A stretch of 64,000 bases of DNA from Corynebacterium sp. (GCA_030527885.1 JAUMZY010000002.1:94247-158246), one strand, 5' to 3'; counted from the stretch's first letter, positions 45,801-55,005 are shown. Notes: generated by a model from the sequence alone, not told the origin. A program made the numbers and translations.

Positions 45801-46332
45801 GCAATGCTGCTACTTCATCGGCATCCAACTGGAAGAACACGTTGTCCCGCACCACTACATCCAGCGCACCTTTATCCGAACGTACAAACATGCCCCGCTC
45901 GGTGGCCTTTTCGCTGGTAGCCGGCAACGTACTAATAACCGTCGTCTCGTCTTTCCGCAATGATCCCAACGCCGAAATTGGCACCGTAATATCCAACGTC
46001 TCCGGGGCGTACGACTCCAACGGCGCGTTAACACTATTCAGGTTGCCATGCTGCGGCCAACTTAACGACGACTGTATCTGGTTCACCGGCATGAATGGCG
46101 TGAGCATAAACAACACAAACCCAATCACACCAGTGACAGCAGCAATCATCCGCAGCCGAGAATTCTGCTGCTTCACCTGCTGCCGCAACTCCGGGTCAGT
46201 CGGCGGCATTACCCGACCCGCCGGTGCTGGTGCTGCCCCCTCGCCAGCAGCCTTCCCAGCAGCCTTATCCGCAGTCCTTCCCCCAGTAGCATCACCATTA
46301 TCGGTCACTGAAATATCCTGATCTTTCGCCAT
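42868..46332 (-). CDS. emb: Arabinosyltransferase Emb
   Basis: 1154 residues, the single Emb expected in corynebacteria; transfers arabinofuranose from decaprenyl-phospho-arabinose onto arabinogalactan. About thirteen membrane helices follow a periplasmic N-terminal jelly-roll region (SLSWPQHGNLNS, APLESYAPETLD). The GT-C catalytic acidic pair lies in ANTSDDGFILTMAR, with MANYYRWFGVPESPFG after it. The C-terminal carbohydrate-binding domain contains RVPKLDTL and DWSVPLQFTCQRPFTHYAGV. The start is four bases after the aftA stop, so the two are co-transcribed. It is the ethambutol target family. Confidence 0.96.
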   Translation of the reverse strand: MAKDQDISVTDNGDATGGRTADKAAGKAAGEGAAPAPAGRVMPPTDPELRQQVKQQNSRLRMIAAVTGVIGFVLFMLTPFMPVNQIQSSLSWPQHGNLNSVNAPLESYAPETLDITVPISALGSLRKDETTVISTLPATSEKATERGMFVRSDKGALDVVVRDNVFFQLDADEVAALPQGSVLKIHSGLKETSVEIPGAMDQEGRPLKRVNDREGEKEDLRPQISGIYTELTGDTQALIDAGLNVHVEINSRYTSSPTPLKYFTMFGGVFCTLIALWALFRIDRLDGEGLHPFWPKDFFKPRLLDGVVAGILVLWYFFGANTSDDGFILTMARVSLDSDYMANYYRWFGVPESPFGAPYYDFLALMTKVSTASTWMRLPSLIAGMLIWLVVSREVLPRLGAGIAARKAAHWTAALMFLAFWLPYNNGLRPEPIIALGTLVAWVSFERSIEQKRLAPAAVGTIVAAFTLACGPTGLMAVSALLVTLSSLIRIMNRWLGYFGVTEDSTMWQRISGWTAMLAPFAAAGTSVFIAVFGDQTLANVRESTYVRADKGPSLQWFQEWVRYEVLFQQEVDGSFSRRFAVLIAFLSVGLVYASMLHNGKVPGSSRGPSSRLMMIFIGTLFFMSFTPTKWTHHFGVWAGIAAALGALGAIALSEFSNRSRHTRTLVLGVLLFVFAFSLSGTNGWWYVSSYGIPWWDKSIQFKAIEASTVMMVISVIVLLVGIVQSFRVGWATELHDASTAYKKEDQKPSRFTLLFSAPIAAFCLVAITFSMLSFAKAFVSQYPAYSVGLGNINSVAGNTCGLADYVLVETNTNESFLKPVNSSLGDSLQVGKVRGFEPNRIPQLGSDQLPELVSAGDRLNVEGGRSTTAGVNGSKWVLPFNLDPAKVPVIGSYTVGRQYYAQATTDWYDLPKSTPEAPLIVVSAAGIIEGVDTDGVKQEGRKLILEYGKKNASGSVDKLGETQMLDIGPKKKWRNLRLPIDDLPTEADTVRIYAEDDSLDPEQWLVFTPPRVPKLDTLNSVIGSQEPGLLDWSVPLQFTCQRPFTHYAGVVEIPTFRILPDYKGKRSGASFEDYHGGGVLGTAEAVNYSYELPGYAKDDWLRDWGALELYALRPNSEGQAPDVADIDRVTKTRWGLWTPGHQNIDTDKKDYLN

Positions 46333-46335
46333 TAT

Positions 46336-48342
46336 CTACCTCGCAACCACAACAAATGGACCAATCTGCTGTGCCTTCCACGGGCTACCTTCACCCACAA
46401 AAACCTCTGGATTAAACCGCAACCCATGGAACCGCACATTAGGACTATTCGGATAAATATCCTCCGCCAGGTCATACACCCAACCAGTGGTCTCCTTACC
46501 CGCGGCCCGCTCCTCCTCATACGAAGCCAAATCAGCCCGGAACACAAACGCCTGCGGCGCCTTCCACTTCACCGAATCCACCTTCGCCAGGAACTTATCC
46601 GGAGTATTCTCCTTATCCCAACTACCCAAAGCCCAATCCGTAATAGTCTGATTACGCACATCAAACTCACCCAACGGATTAGCATAATGGCTGGTAAACG
46701 CCTGGAAACCCCGGAATGGATAATACGACATGAAATTCAACTCATCCGTCAAAATCACCGTATCGCCCGGCTTACCTCCAGTTTGTTCCTCAATGAAACT
46801 AGCCACCTGCTTATAGTACTGAGTCGAATCCGGGGGATACCGATCCGCCCGCTCCCCATAACCATCCGTATCGGTATAAGCCCGATCTAACGAATCCGAA
46901 TTCTGGCTAGGAATATTCTGCGCATAACTCAAACCACCCACCATCAACACAGCCAAAAACACGCTGGTAATCATGCGGGACGTCTTCACATCAAATTCCT
47001 GCGGGAAGAACCGATGAATGGTATAAATCCGCAACTCGGCCAACCCCAACACCCCAGCCGTAGCCAACGTGATAGCAATCACCACATCCATGCGGAAGCC
47101 CAACAACGTGGAACCAATCAACGTAAACACCATGGACAACGCCACCCAGCAATAAAACACCAGCAACGCCACCCCAATCATGCGCACATCATAATTATTC
47201 GAACGCACAATCAAATACACCAAGCCAATCAGGCACAACAACCCAATGACCGACGGCGCCAACATGGGCAACGGCACCCGCGTGCCCTCCAACGGCAAAT
47301 AATGCGCCGCTGTTGCACCGGATGTTGGATGACCTTGAATAATCGCCCAGGAATACGGGGCCCACCAAATGGCAGCGATGGCCATGGAACCCACCCCAAT
47401 GATGACCAACCGCACGATGGGCCAAATGGACTTCATTATGACCCCAGAAAACAACGCAGCAATAGCAATAGTGCTCAAAGCGACGACGGCGGTGTACAAC
47501 GTATAAAGCGAAGCAGAACACCCCAAGTAAATGATCAACCCCACCATGGCTGTTTTGCGGCCCACCAGGGCGCGCCGGGCCATGATGATGGCGGCGGGTA
47601 CACCCAGGGCGATGATGGCGGCGTAGGGTTCTTCGGCGCTCATGACGAGGGTGACGCATACGCTTACGAGGGCGATGGCGGTTGCGACGGGGAGGCTGCC
47701 GACGAGGCGTTGCCATACGGGCACGAGAACGCAGCCGGCGGCGGCAATAGAGATTAATGACCAGGGTTGAAAGACTTCCCACCCGGGCATGCCGAGGAGG
47801 TTGGCGAATCGGCCACCGAACCAAAACCACATGCCCGGGTAGAAGGTAGGCATGTCGATATAGTTCATGTCTGATAGGTGCCAGCTATCGGCGGTGCGGG
47901 TCATGAATTGGGTGCGGAAGCCCTGGTCCACGGTGATGCCATCCAGGTAGAGGCGGGTGGCCGCCAGGTGGGTGGCTAGGGTGGTGATGATCAGGGCTGC
48001 CGGTGATAGATAACTCACGATGTAGGTGAGCCACACGCGCCAGGTGGGGTGTGCCTGGTTTTTCTTTTCGTCTAAGACCCAGAAGAATGTCAGGCTGGCG
48101 ACTGCCAAAAGCACCAAGATGGTGCCGAAAGTGCCGACGGCTTTGCTGACGTTGGAGGGGCCGAAGGCTGGCAGGTGTGTGGTTTTTAGGACAAACCAGC
48201 ATGCCAAAGTGAAAGCTGCACCACCGAAAAAAGCGGCAATAACGCTGAGCACAGTGAGTTTGCTGCTCAAGACATCGGGTCCATAATCTTCCAGTTGAGA
48301 GGTGTCAACGAAGTCTCTCTGACCTGATTTCGTTAAAGTCAT
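46336..48342 (-). CDS. aftA: Galactan 5-O-arabinofuranosyltransferase AftA
   Basis: 668 residues, multi-spanning GT-C enzyme that primes galactan with the first arabinofuranose residues. Diagnostic features are YLDGITVDQGFRTQFMTRTADSWHLSDMNYIDMPTFYPGMWFW (catalytic acidic residues in the first outer loop) and the C-terminal outer domain ending GPFVVVAR. Lies between dprE2 and emb on the same strand, the typical corynebacterial order, separated from dprE2 by 91 bases containing a hairpin (48375-48414). Confidence 0.94.
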   Translation of the reverse strand: MTLTKSGQRDFVDTSQLEDYGPDVLSSKLTVLSVIAAFFGGAAFTLACWFVLKTTHLPAFGPSNVSKAVGTFGTILVLLAVASLTFFWVLDEKKNQAHPTWRVWLTYIVSYLSPAALIITTLATHLAATRLYLDGITVDQGFRTQFMTRTADSWHLSDMNYIDMPTFYPGMWFWFGGRFANLLGMPGWEVFQPWSLISIAAAGCVLVPVWQRLVGSLPVATAIALVSVCVTLVMSAEEPYAAIIALGVPAAIIMARRALVGRKTAMVGLIIYLGCSASLYTLYTAVVALSTIAIAALFSGVIMKSIWPIVRLVIIGVGSMAIAAIWWAPYSWAIIQGHPTSGATAAHYLPLEGTRVPLPMLAPSVIGLLCLIGLVYLIVRSNNYDVRMIGVALLVFYCWVALSMVFTLIGSTLLGFRMDVVIAITLATAGVLGLAELRIYTIHRFFPQEFDVKTSRMITSVFLAVLMVGGLSYAQNIPSQNSDSLDRAYTDTDGYGERADRYPPDSTQYYKQVASFIEEQTGGKPGDTVILTDELNFMSYYPFRGFQAFTSHYANPLGEFDVRNQTITDWALGSWDKENTPDKFLAKVDSVKWKAPQAFVFRADLASYEEERAAGKETTGWVYDLAEDIYPNSPNVRFHGLRFNPEVFVGEGSPWKAQQIGPFVVVAR

Positions 48343-48374
48343 ACTCCCTAGTCTTTCATATAGGCCATGGCAAA

Positions 48375-48414
48375 GCCCCCTCGGACATTCATAGAAGTGT
48401 CCTCAAACGGGGGC
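48375..48414 (-). terminator. Hairpin between dprE2 and aftA
   Basis: Nested stems: GCCCCC (48375-48380) with GGGGGC (48409-48414), and inside GGACA (48383-48387) with TGTCC (48398-48402). On the minus strand it is followed by TTTGCC, a weak T-run. It could partly terminate the dprE1-dprE2 message and set lower expression of aftA-emb. Confidence 0.55.
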
Positions 48415-48433
48415 AGATATTTTAAACCGAGAA

Positions 48434-49198
48434 CTAGAAGGGGAGTTTACGGAAAATCTTTTGGGGAATCACCTTGAAGGCTAGCGACACTGGTTGGAAG
48501 AGGGGGTGCACGAAGATAGCATCCTTTTTATTCACAACAGCTTCCACGACCGCTTTGGCTACATCTTCTTTGTCCACAGTCAGTGGTGCTTCGCCACCAA
48601 CTTCGGCGGACATCTTGGTGCGCACCTGGCCGGGGCGAACCACAAGGACATCCACGCCGGATTCCCGCAGGGCTTCGCCCAGGTTGACGTAGAAGCCATC
48701 CATGCCGGCCTTGGCCGCGCCATAAACGAAGTTGGACCTGCGTACACGCTGGCCGGCGACGGAGCTTAGAGCAATGATGTTGCCGTGGCCTTGGTTTTTG
48801 AATTTCTCGCCCAGCAGCACACCCACCGAAACGGGGGCAGTGAAGTTGGTTTCCGCGGATTCCACGGCGAGTTTTTGGTCATGCCACAGGGCTTCTTGGT
48901 CGCCCAGGGTGCCGAAGGCAACGATGGCGATGTCCACGTCACCGTCGGCGAAAGCCAGATCGATAACATCCGGGTGAGAGGCGAAGTCGGTGGCGTCGAA
49001 GTCGATCACGTCGACGCTGGCGGCGCCGGCGGCTTTGACCTCAGCCACGGATTCTTCGATGCGGGGGGAGTTTTTCCGGGCGGCCAGCACAACTTTGGCG
49101 GGGCCTTTGTCCAGGAATTCTTTGACGATGGCAAGACCGATTTCCGAAGTGCCGCCGAGCAGTAGGATACTTTGGGCTTGGCCCACAGCGTTCAACAT
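48434..49198 (-). CDS. dprE2: Decaprenylphosphoryl-2-keto-ribose reductase DprE2
   Basis: 254 residues, SDR fold: LLLGGTSEIGLAI nucleotide-binding loop, VAFGTLG, SSVAGQRVRRSNFVYGAAKAG with the YxxxK catalytic pair, and VVRPGQVRTKM. It reduces the keto intermediate made by DprE1 to decaprenyl-phospho-arabinose, the donor used by AftA and Emb. It begins 21 bases after the dprE1 stop in the same operon. Confidence 0.95.
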   Translation of the reverse strand: MLNAVGQAQSILLLGGTSEIGLAIVKEFLDKGPAKVVLAARKNSPRIEESVAEVKAAGAASVDVIDFDATDFASHPDVIDLAFADGDVDIAIVAFGTLGDQEALWHDQKLAVESAETNFTAPVSVGVLLGEKFKNQGHGNIIALSSVAGQRVRRSNFVYGAAKAGMDGFYVNLGEALRESGVDVLVVRPGQVRTKMSAEVGGEAPLTVDKEDVAKAVVEAVVNKKDAIFVHPLFQPVSLAFKVIPQKIFRKLPF

Positions 49199-49219
49199 TT
49201 TCTACAAGTACCTTTCCTA

Positions 49220-50647
49220 TTAGTTGAGTTCCAGTCGACGGGACATATCAGAGGCGAATACCCCAGTTGGGTCGATATCGTGCCGCAACTTCAGCCAGTC
49301 CTGCATGCCGGGATACATCTTGTGGAAGTTCTCCGCAGAGGTACGTGACTCCTTGGCCAGGTACAGGCGACCGCCGAACTCCATGACGCGGCGATCCAGA
49401 TCATCCAGGAATGCACCCAATCCCTTCTTGATGGGGAAGTCCACACACACGTTCCAACCCGGCATGGGGTAGGAGAGGGGTGCGCGGTTGCCTTCACCGA
49501 ACAGCTTGAACACATTCAGGGCCGAGTAGTGGCCGGAACGTTGGATGTCCCGCACGATTTCCTTGAAGGGTTCCACTGCGTCGGTGGGCACCACGAATTG
49601 GTACTGCAGGAACCCCTTGGAGCCATAACCGCGGTTCCATTCCCCGATCAGGTCGAGCGGTTGATAGAACTGCGTGAGGTTCTGCACCTTGTTCTTGTAG
49701 GTGCCGGACTTCAGCCACCACAATTCCCCAATGGCAATCATGCTGAGCTTGTTCATGGTGAAGGAGGGGAAAATATCCGGCACGGTGACCAGCTGCGGGG
49801 CATTGAACTTCAGCGGATCCTTGGCCAGTTTGGGGCTCAATTCCTCCAGCTGCGCCAACGTGGCCAGGGAGCCGCGGGAAATGGCGGCGCGACCCAGCTT
49901 GGGTTCCGGGGAAATGGCATCGAACCAGGCGGAAGAATAGGTGTAGTTGTGTTCCGAACCATCAGAGTGGAAGGCCACGGTTTCATCCAGGTTGGCGGTG
50001 AGATCACCGTCAGCGATGAAGTAGGCGGTTTCCGTCTTGGTCATCTTGATGCGGGCCCGCAGGATGATGCCGGTGAGGCCCATGCCGCCCACGGTGGCCC
50101 AGAAGAGTTCACCCTTGGGGTCGTCGTCAGAGCCTTCGGGCTCTAGGTGCAGGATGCGGCCATCAGCAACCAACAGTTCCATGGAAACCACGTGGTCGCC
50201 GAAGGAACCAGCGGAGTGGTGGTTCTTGCCGTGAATGTCCGGGCCAATGGCGCCACCGATGGTGACCTGGCGGGTACCAGGCAGCACGGGCACCCACAGG
50301 CCGTAAGGGAGAGCAGCCTTCATCAACTGGTCGAGCGTGACACCACCATCAACATCAACGATGGCAGTTTCCGGGTCAATGGAGTGGATCTTATTGACGG
50401 GCTGCATGTCAATGACCAAGCCACCGGCGTTTTGAGTGGGATCACCATAGGAGCGGCCCATGCCGCGGGCAATGACACCTCGTTTGAGGTAGTCGGGTTT
50501 ATCGGCGTTGGATTCGGCCACGAGGGCAACAGCACGTGCTATCTCTTCTACATCCGGGGTAGAAAGGACCTGGGCGGTGGTGGGGGCAGTGCGGCCCCAA
50601 CCAGTGAGTTTTTGTGCTGTCGTGGAAAGGTTTGGACGTTGCGTCAT
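49220..50647 (-). CDS. dprE1: Decaprenylphosphoryl-beta-D-ribose 2'-oxidase DprE1
   Basis: 475 residues, FAD-linked oxidase: [13 protein letters not shown] and the [24 protein letters not shown] region bind FAD. It oxidises decaprenyl-phospho-ribose at C2. Cys401 in GWNVCVDFP lies exactly 74 residues before the C-terminus, as does Cys387 of M. tuberculosis DprE1, the residue attacked by benzothiazinones; the enzyme is therefore predicted to be sensitive to that class. First gene of the dprE1-dprE2 operon. Confidence 0.96.
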   Translation of the reverse strand: MTQRPNLSTTAQKLTGWGRTAPTTAQVLSTPDVEEIARAVALVAESNADKPDYLKRGVIARGMGRSYGDPTQNAGGLVIDMQPVNKIHSIDPETAIVDVDGGVTLDQLMKAALPYGLWVPVLPGTRQVTIGGAIGPDIHGKNHHSAGSFGDHVVSMELLVADGRILHLEPEGSDDDPKGELFWATVGGMGLTGIILRARIKMTKTETAYFIADGDLTANLDETVAFHSDGSEHNYTYSSAWFDAISPEPKLGRAAISRGSLATLAQLEELSPKLAKDPLKFNAPQLVTVPDIFPSFTMNKLSMIAIGELWWLKSGTYKNKVQNLTQFYQPLDLIGEWNRGYGSKGFLQYQFVVPTDAVEPFKEIVRDIQRSGHYSALNVFKLFGEGNRAPLSYPMPGWNVCVDFPIKKGLGAFLDDLDRRVMEFGGRLYLAKESRTSAENFHKMYPGMQDWLKLRHDIDPTGVFASDMSRRLELN

Positions 50648-50844
50648 TCGGGTCTAGCCCACCTTTTCTGTACTTCTTGTGGTTAGTTCAAATTTTTCTC
50701 ACGCTCAACCCTACCTATTTTTTGGGTTCCTGTTACGGAATAGAACTCCGGGTGCAAGCGAGATCACCTGGAGCCAGTTGCGTTTAATTTCGGACTTTTA
50801 AGCCATTTCGAGGGGTAGCACACAGCGGGTTAGTGATGAATCAC

Positions 50845-51069
50845 TCACAAATCCATGATGTCCCGAATCTCCTGGGGGAGCTCGGCTTGACTCGTAATGG
50901 TCGGACCATCATACGTGTTGAGAATCTCATACACCCGAATACGTGATGCAGAATCCAAAAGTGGTAGCTCTTGTGCGATAAGGGTTGTCATAAAATTATC
51001 GAGCGGCACATTGGTTTGCTCGGCAGCCGCATAATCGGGTGAAATCTTCTTTTTAAACAGGCGAAACAT
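50845..51069 (-). CDS. Small hypothetical protein
   Basis: 74 residues from ATG 51069 (the open frame continues 14 codons upstream). The sequence starts MFRLFKKKISPDY and is helical and acidic, with LAELP-like segments and no cysteines; no family recognised. It is preceded by a CGTCGAAAAGC motif at 51111. No strong ribosome site is seen, so it is a moderate call. Confidence 0.45.
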   Translation of the reverse strand: MFRLFKKKISPDYAAAEQTNVPLDNFMTTLIAQELPLLDSASRIRVYEILNTYDGPTITSQAELPQEIRDIMDL

Positions 51070-51248
51070 GACTTCTATGCTATCTGGTGCTGTCAAAGCC
51101 AGGCTAGCCACGTCGAAAAGCTAGCATAAAATAGCAACCCTTTTGCCCCCTTTTAGCCCCAGAAAGCAAGCACGATAACACATGATTCTTTTGTGTAATT
51201 CTCAGTCTGTTTCGACAATTTTCATTTTTCGTCGCTACTGTGGGTACC

Positions 51249-52118
51249 ATGTCCACCCCAGTAAGTAGTAGCCGTAGCGCGACTGCGGCAGCTACCTATG
51301 AGCAGTCAACGCTGATAGTCCAAGCTCAGGTTGTATCAACTGATCACGAGATTATCCGTCATATCGGTGTTGATAGCGCCGTAACTGTGGCGGAATTCCA
51401 CACCATTGTGGGTACTTGTTTTAACCTCTACGACCACGAAACCAACCGATATCACTGCAATTTCGGTGGCATAACACTCGACCCCGAAAGCCTATTACGG
51501 GAACATTTACGAGCCGACGGCGACGAATTCTACTGCGTCGTGGGACCATGGCACATCCGCATCCAACTGATCGAAACCATCACCCGCGACAACGGCACCC
51601 CCACCGCACTATGCGTGGGCGGGTTTGGCAGCATCGCTGAGCTTGACGACGACCACCTGTCCCGCAGCGGCGATGACTTTGATCTCACCGAAATCAACGC
51701 ACAACTCACAGGCGAAGACACCATCGAGGCGGTACTAAGCCACACACGGGAAGAACCAGCCAATTTAATTCGCCGCTCAGGAATCTTGGATTTCGTACCC
51801 CTATTACAAGCCATTGATTTCTCCCGCACATCAGACCTCGATCCAGAAGTCGTCATGATCTGTGCAGTCCTACCGGTCGAGGAAACCCCAATACAGCAAG
51901 ACGCATTCTGGTCCATCGTGCTGGGGCTGAGCTGCATGAGTGACGAAGAGCTCACCGACGCCATCATTGAAAGCATCGTCCAAGCCCTGGGCTGGAACAA
52001 AACCGCAGATGAAGTTCGATCACTATGCCCCTACTCCCTTAAACACCTGAAAAATATTGGGGGACTAGCCTCCCCAGTAGAACGCATAGAGATTTACCGC
52101 GAACTGTTACGCCTGTAA
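51249..52118 (+). CDS. pRiA4b ORF-3-like domain protein
   Basis: 289 residues, soluble. Residues about 15-150 resemble the pRiA4b ORF-3/MM3350 fold: strand TLIVQAQVV, TVAEFHTIVGTCFNLYDHE, then GDEFYCVVGPWHIRIQLIETI and LCVGGFGS, the last two matching the FxYxxxxWxHxI...PxCxxG pattern of that family. The C-terminal half is helical and unassigned. Function unknown. It lies 11 bases upstream of the gtrA-like gene. Confidence 0.6.
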   Translation: MSTPVSSSRSATAAATYEQSTLIVQAQVVSTDHEIIRHIGVDSAVTVAEFHTIVGTCFNLYDHETNRYHCNFGGITLDPESLLREHLRADGDEFYCVVGPWHIRIQLIETITRDNGTPTALCVGGFGSIAELDDDHLSRSGDDFDLTEINAQLTGEDTIEAVLSHTREEPANLIRRSGILDFVPLLQAIDFSRTSDLDPEVVMICAVLPVEETPIQQDAFWSIVLGLSCMSDEELTDAIIESIVQALGWNKTADEVRSLCPYSLKHLKNIGGLASPVERIEIYRELLRL

Positions 52119-52129
52119 CCTGGTGGCTT

Positions 52130-52627
52130 ATGACCGCAATCACGGAACCAGATAATTCCCTGCGCACCCAACTCACCAAATTCATTGCGGTTGGTGTTGT
52201 CTGCGCAGTGATTGACATGGGCCTAACGTTCTTATTGGACTACCTGTTCGGAATGCCCCGGCAACTAGCCAAAGCCTTCGGCTGGGTAGCCGGCACCGTC
52301 TCCGCCTACTTCATGAACGCCAAGTGGACATTTAACTCCACCGTGTCCACCAAAAAAACGGTGGCTGTGGCGCTGCTTTATGGCTCCACCTTCGCGGTGC
52401 AGAGTTTCCTGTACTGGCTGGTGCCTAAGCCGCTGGTGGGCCTGGCATGGCCGGATATTGTGGTGGATATCATTTCCTTCATCATCGCCCAAGGCGCTGC
52501 CACAGTTACGAACTTTGCGATGCAGCGGGCGTTTATCTTTAACGACCAGCCGAATCCTTCGGAATCATCGAACGCACCAGCAACCCCCGCCGGCGACACC
52601 GATTCTGCCGCCGACGTCAAAGCCTAA
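52130..52627 (+). CDS. GtrA-family membrane protein
   Basis: 165 residues with four membrane helices and a charged tail. FIAVGVVCAVIDMGLTFLLDY, KAFGWVAGTVSAYFMNAKWTFNS and NFAMQRAFIFND are GtrA family landmarks. In mycobacteria a GtrA protein (Rv3789) is encoded beside dprE1 and contributes to arabinan assembly, once proposed as a decaprenyl-phospho-arabinose transporter; its position here close to dprE1 and glfT1 supports the same role. Confidence 0.87.
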   Translation: MTAITEPDNSLRTQLTKFIAVGVVCAVIDMGLTFLLDYLFGMPRQLAKAFGWVAGTVSAYFMNAKWTFNSTVSTKKTVAVALLYGSTFAVQSFLYWLVPKPLVGLAWPDIVVDIISFIIAQGAATVTNFAMQRAFIFNDQPNPSESSNAPATPAGDTDSAADVKA

Positions 52628-52633
52628 GCAGAC

Positions 52634-52659
52634 AGCACCCCTGAGCCTTCTGGGGTGCT
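52634..52659. terminator. Hairpin terminator between gtrA and glfT1
   Basis: AGCACCCC (52634-52641) pairs with GGGGTGCT (52652-52659) across a ten-base loop, between two convergent genes and overlapping the glfT1 stop. Probably bidirectional. Confidence 0.65.
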
Positions 52660-53605
52660 ACGGCCTAAAGAACCGTTCCTTACGCCCCAATCGGTGCAGT
52701 TTAAGCCACTCCCAAAAACCCTTCGGATCCTTCTGCTGTACCAGGAAGAACCACCCAAACCGCGCATATTCCTGCGGCAAAAGCCGCCGCATGCCCGGCT
52801 GATTCATGAGGAAGCCGCGATTGCGATACGTAAAAAACCGCTTCCCCGGATTCTCTGGGTACTGAGTGTGCATCTTCCCACCCAAAATTGGGCGAAATTC
52901 CTCGGAGCCATCCGGATGAAGATAAGCAGTAGTTAAGCAGGTGCCAAATGGCAGCCCAGAACGATGTAATCGCCGGTGATACTCCACTTCATCACCCCTA
53001 ATAAACAGGCGATAATCCGGCACCCCAATAACCTCCATGGCTTTGGCCGAAATCAACGCCCCATTAAAAAGCGACGCAATACCAGGCAGCAAATCCTCAC
53101 CCATATTATTAGTAGCGGTATCACCAACCTCAGTTCCCCGCGGATCAGTGAGCTCGCTGCGAAGTCTGCGCCACTCCAACCCCCGCCGCAACGGAAACGC
53201 CAACCGATCCGGATTATCCAAGTTACACACCACCGGAGAAACCTCCGCCAAATTATGCCGCACCGCACAATCCTGCAAGGTAGCCAACACCTCGGGCCCC
53301 TCCGGCCGGCCATCATCATCAGCGCACCAGACGGCATCTGCCCCCAATGCCAACGCAGTCAAAAACCCGTAGGCAAACCCCCCGGCACCACCCAAATTAG
53401 TTTTACTGGGTAGATAGACGCCCCGGTCACCCGCCAAATCATGCAGCAGCTTTTTGACGGCCGGATCAGCACCATTATCCACCACAATAATCCAGCTCAC
53501 CGGTCGGCTTTGGTTCGCTACAACTTCTAAGGAGGATCGTAATAACTCCACACGATTATGCGTGACAATGACAGCGGCAACCTTGTCGGTGGTGGAAAGA
53601 ATCAT
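52658..53605 (-). CDS. glfT1: Galactofuranosyltransferase GlfT1
   Basis: 315 residues, GT2 family, adds the first galactofuranose residues to the arabinogalactan linker lipid. Co-linear with Rv3782: VAAVIVTHNR, VVDNGADP, TNLGGAGGFAYGF, metal-binding ADDDGRP, VSPVVCNLDNPDRLAFPLRRGLEWRR, GIASLFNGAL, IRGDEVEYHRRLHRSGLPFGT and the C-terminal FGWFFLV. Reads away from the MntA-like gene. The start ATG 53605 is 25 bases downstream (on its own strand) of a strong hairpin at 53630-53658. Confidence 0.95.
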   Translation of the reverse strand: MILSTTDKVAAVIVTHNRVELLRSSLEVVANQSRPVSWIIVVDNGADPAVKKLLHDLAGDRGVYLPSKTNLGGAGGFAYGFLTALALGADAVWCADDDGRPEGPEVLATLQDCAVRHNLAEVSPVVCNLDNPDRLAFPLRRGLEWRRLRSELTDPRGTEVGDTATNNMGEDLLPGIASLFNGALISAKAMEVIGVPDYRLFIRGDEVEYHRRLHRSGLPFGTCLTTAYLHPDGSEEFRPILGGKMHTQYPENPGKRFFTYRNRGFLMNQPGMRRLLPQEYARFGWFFLVQQKDPKGFWEWLKLHRLGRKERFFRP

Positions 53606-53950
53606 GGGTCCATTGTTTCATATCACGCGCTGGGGGTTGAGTTTTCCCCAACCCCCAGGGTTAGCTAAAAGGTATCTTAAAGATTTTTAGTTACCGACCA
53701 GTGCTGTAACCACAGGCCAACCCCCGGATACAGGGTAGTGGGGAAGCCCAAAGTGGGGGAGGGCGATAGCTACCGCCGTTGGCGTTGGTGATAGTTGGCG
53801 CCGGGTGGGCGTCGATAAGCGTCGACAAGCAATGTGAATGCGTCACGTGACAGCTAAATCCACTATTTCGCGGGTAATCTTTTGTGTTTAAAGTACGGAA
53901 TATATGTGATTTATACCCTCAAATAGTGTAAATCCATTTTCAATTAGTCT
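53606..53950. other. Divergent intergenic region glfT1/metal transporter
   Basis: 345 bases holding the promoters of two divergent units. It contains a 10-bp hairpin (CTGGGGGTTG 53630-53639, CAACCCCCAG 53649-53658) near the glfT1 start and a tandem CGTCGATAAGC-CGTCGACAAGC (53810-53830). The stretch 53875-53950 is AT-rich, as a metal-regulated promoter might be, but no MntR, Zur or DtxR site is recognised. Confidence 0.5.
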
Positions 53951-54925
53951 ATGCTAAAGAATATGAGTATCAATAAACTATTCTCCCGGCGGCAATTCAT
54001 GGCGGCTATAACTGGCCTAGCTCTAGCCACCGGCCTCACTGCTTGCGCCACCAACGACCAAAACAATCAAACCGCCACCGGCGAGAAAAAACTCACCATC
54101 TTCGCCACCACCGGCTACATCGGCGATGCCGTCAAAAACATCGCCCCCGATGCTGACGTTACCGTCATGGTAGGCCCCGGCGGCGACCCCCACACCTACC
54201 AACCTACCACCCAAGACACCGAAAAAATATCCAGCTCAGACATTGTTTTCTGGTCCGGTCTCCACATGGAAGCCCACATGATCGAACAACTACAATCCCA
54301 AGGTGACAGGCAAGTGGCAGTAGCCGAAGCCATCCCGAAAGAAGACCTACTCGACTGGCCCGAACTCGGCGAAAACGGCGAAAAACTCTACGACCCCCAC
54401 GTATGGAACTCCACCGACAACTGGAAATACGTCGTCCAAGCCATCACCGACAAATTGGTAGCAACCGACCCCGACAACGCCACCAAGTACAAAGAAAACT
54501 CCGAAAAGTACACGAAAGAAATCGACGACACCGCCAAATACGTTGCCGATAAAATCAACACCATTCCCGAAGACAAGCGCATCCTCATCACCGGACACGA
54601 CGCCTTCAACTACTTCGGCAAACAATTCGGCCTAGAAATCAAAGCCACCGACTTCGTCACCTCAGAATCCCAAATCTCCCCGCAAGAACTCAAAGAGCTG
54701 GGTGATTTCATCGCAGAGAAGCAAATCAAAACGATCTTCCAAGACAACCTGGCTAACCCCCAAGCCATCAACTCCCTTCAAGAAACGGTCAAAGCCGGCG
54801 GTTGGGAAGTCACAATTTCGGACAAAGAACTCTTTGCTGATTCCCTCGGCGAAAGCGCGCCAACTGACACCTACCTAGGCGTTCTGAAATACAACGCTGA
54901 TACGATCGCTGCTGCCCTTGCCTAA
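53951..54925 (+). CDS. Mn/Zn-type ABC transporter substrate-binding lipoprotein
   Basis: 324 residues; ATG 53963 (MSINKLF) is an alternative start. Signal peptide with Arg pair and lipobox GLTAC. Cluster A-I metal-binding protein: GGDPHTYQPT and DPHVWNS give the two His ligands, TSESQISPQEL a Glu and IFQDNLANP an Asp, the His/His/Glu/Asp set typical of manganese (or iron) rather than zinc proteins. No His-rich loop is present, which also argues against zinc. With the ATPase and two permeases downstream it forms a complete importer resembling corynebacterial mntABCD. Confidence 0.88.
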   Translation: MLKNMSINKLFSRRQFMAAITGLALATGLTACATNDQNNQTATGEKKLTIFATTGYIGDAVKNIAPDADVTVMVGPGGDPHTYQPTTQDTEKISSSDIVFWSGLHMEAHMIEQLQSQGDRQVAVAEAIPKEDLLDWPELGENGEKLYDPHVWNSTDNWKYVVQAITDKLVATDPDNATKYKENSEKYTKEIDDTAKYVADKINTIPEDKRILITGHDAFNYFGKQFGLEIKATDFVTSESQISPQELKELGDFIAEKQIKTIFQDNLANPQAINSLQETVKAGGWEVTISDKELFADSLGESAPTDTYLGVLKYNADTIAAALA

Positions 54926-55005
54926 CCATCCAACCCCAGCTAAGCCCCAGCCGGCGCCCTAGCAACCCCTAGCAACCTGGCCGAACAACCACCGGAGGAC
55001 ACGTT

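Noticed and set aside
47014-47757. A 247-codon plus-strand frame inside aftA.
   Set aside because: His/Gln/Gly-rich, no family character; antisense of membrane-protein codons.
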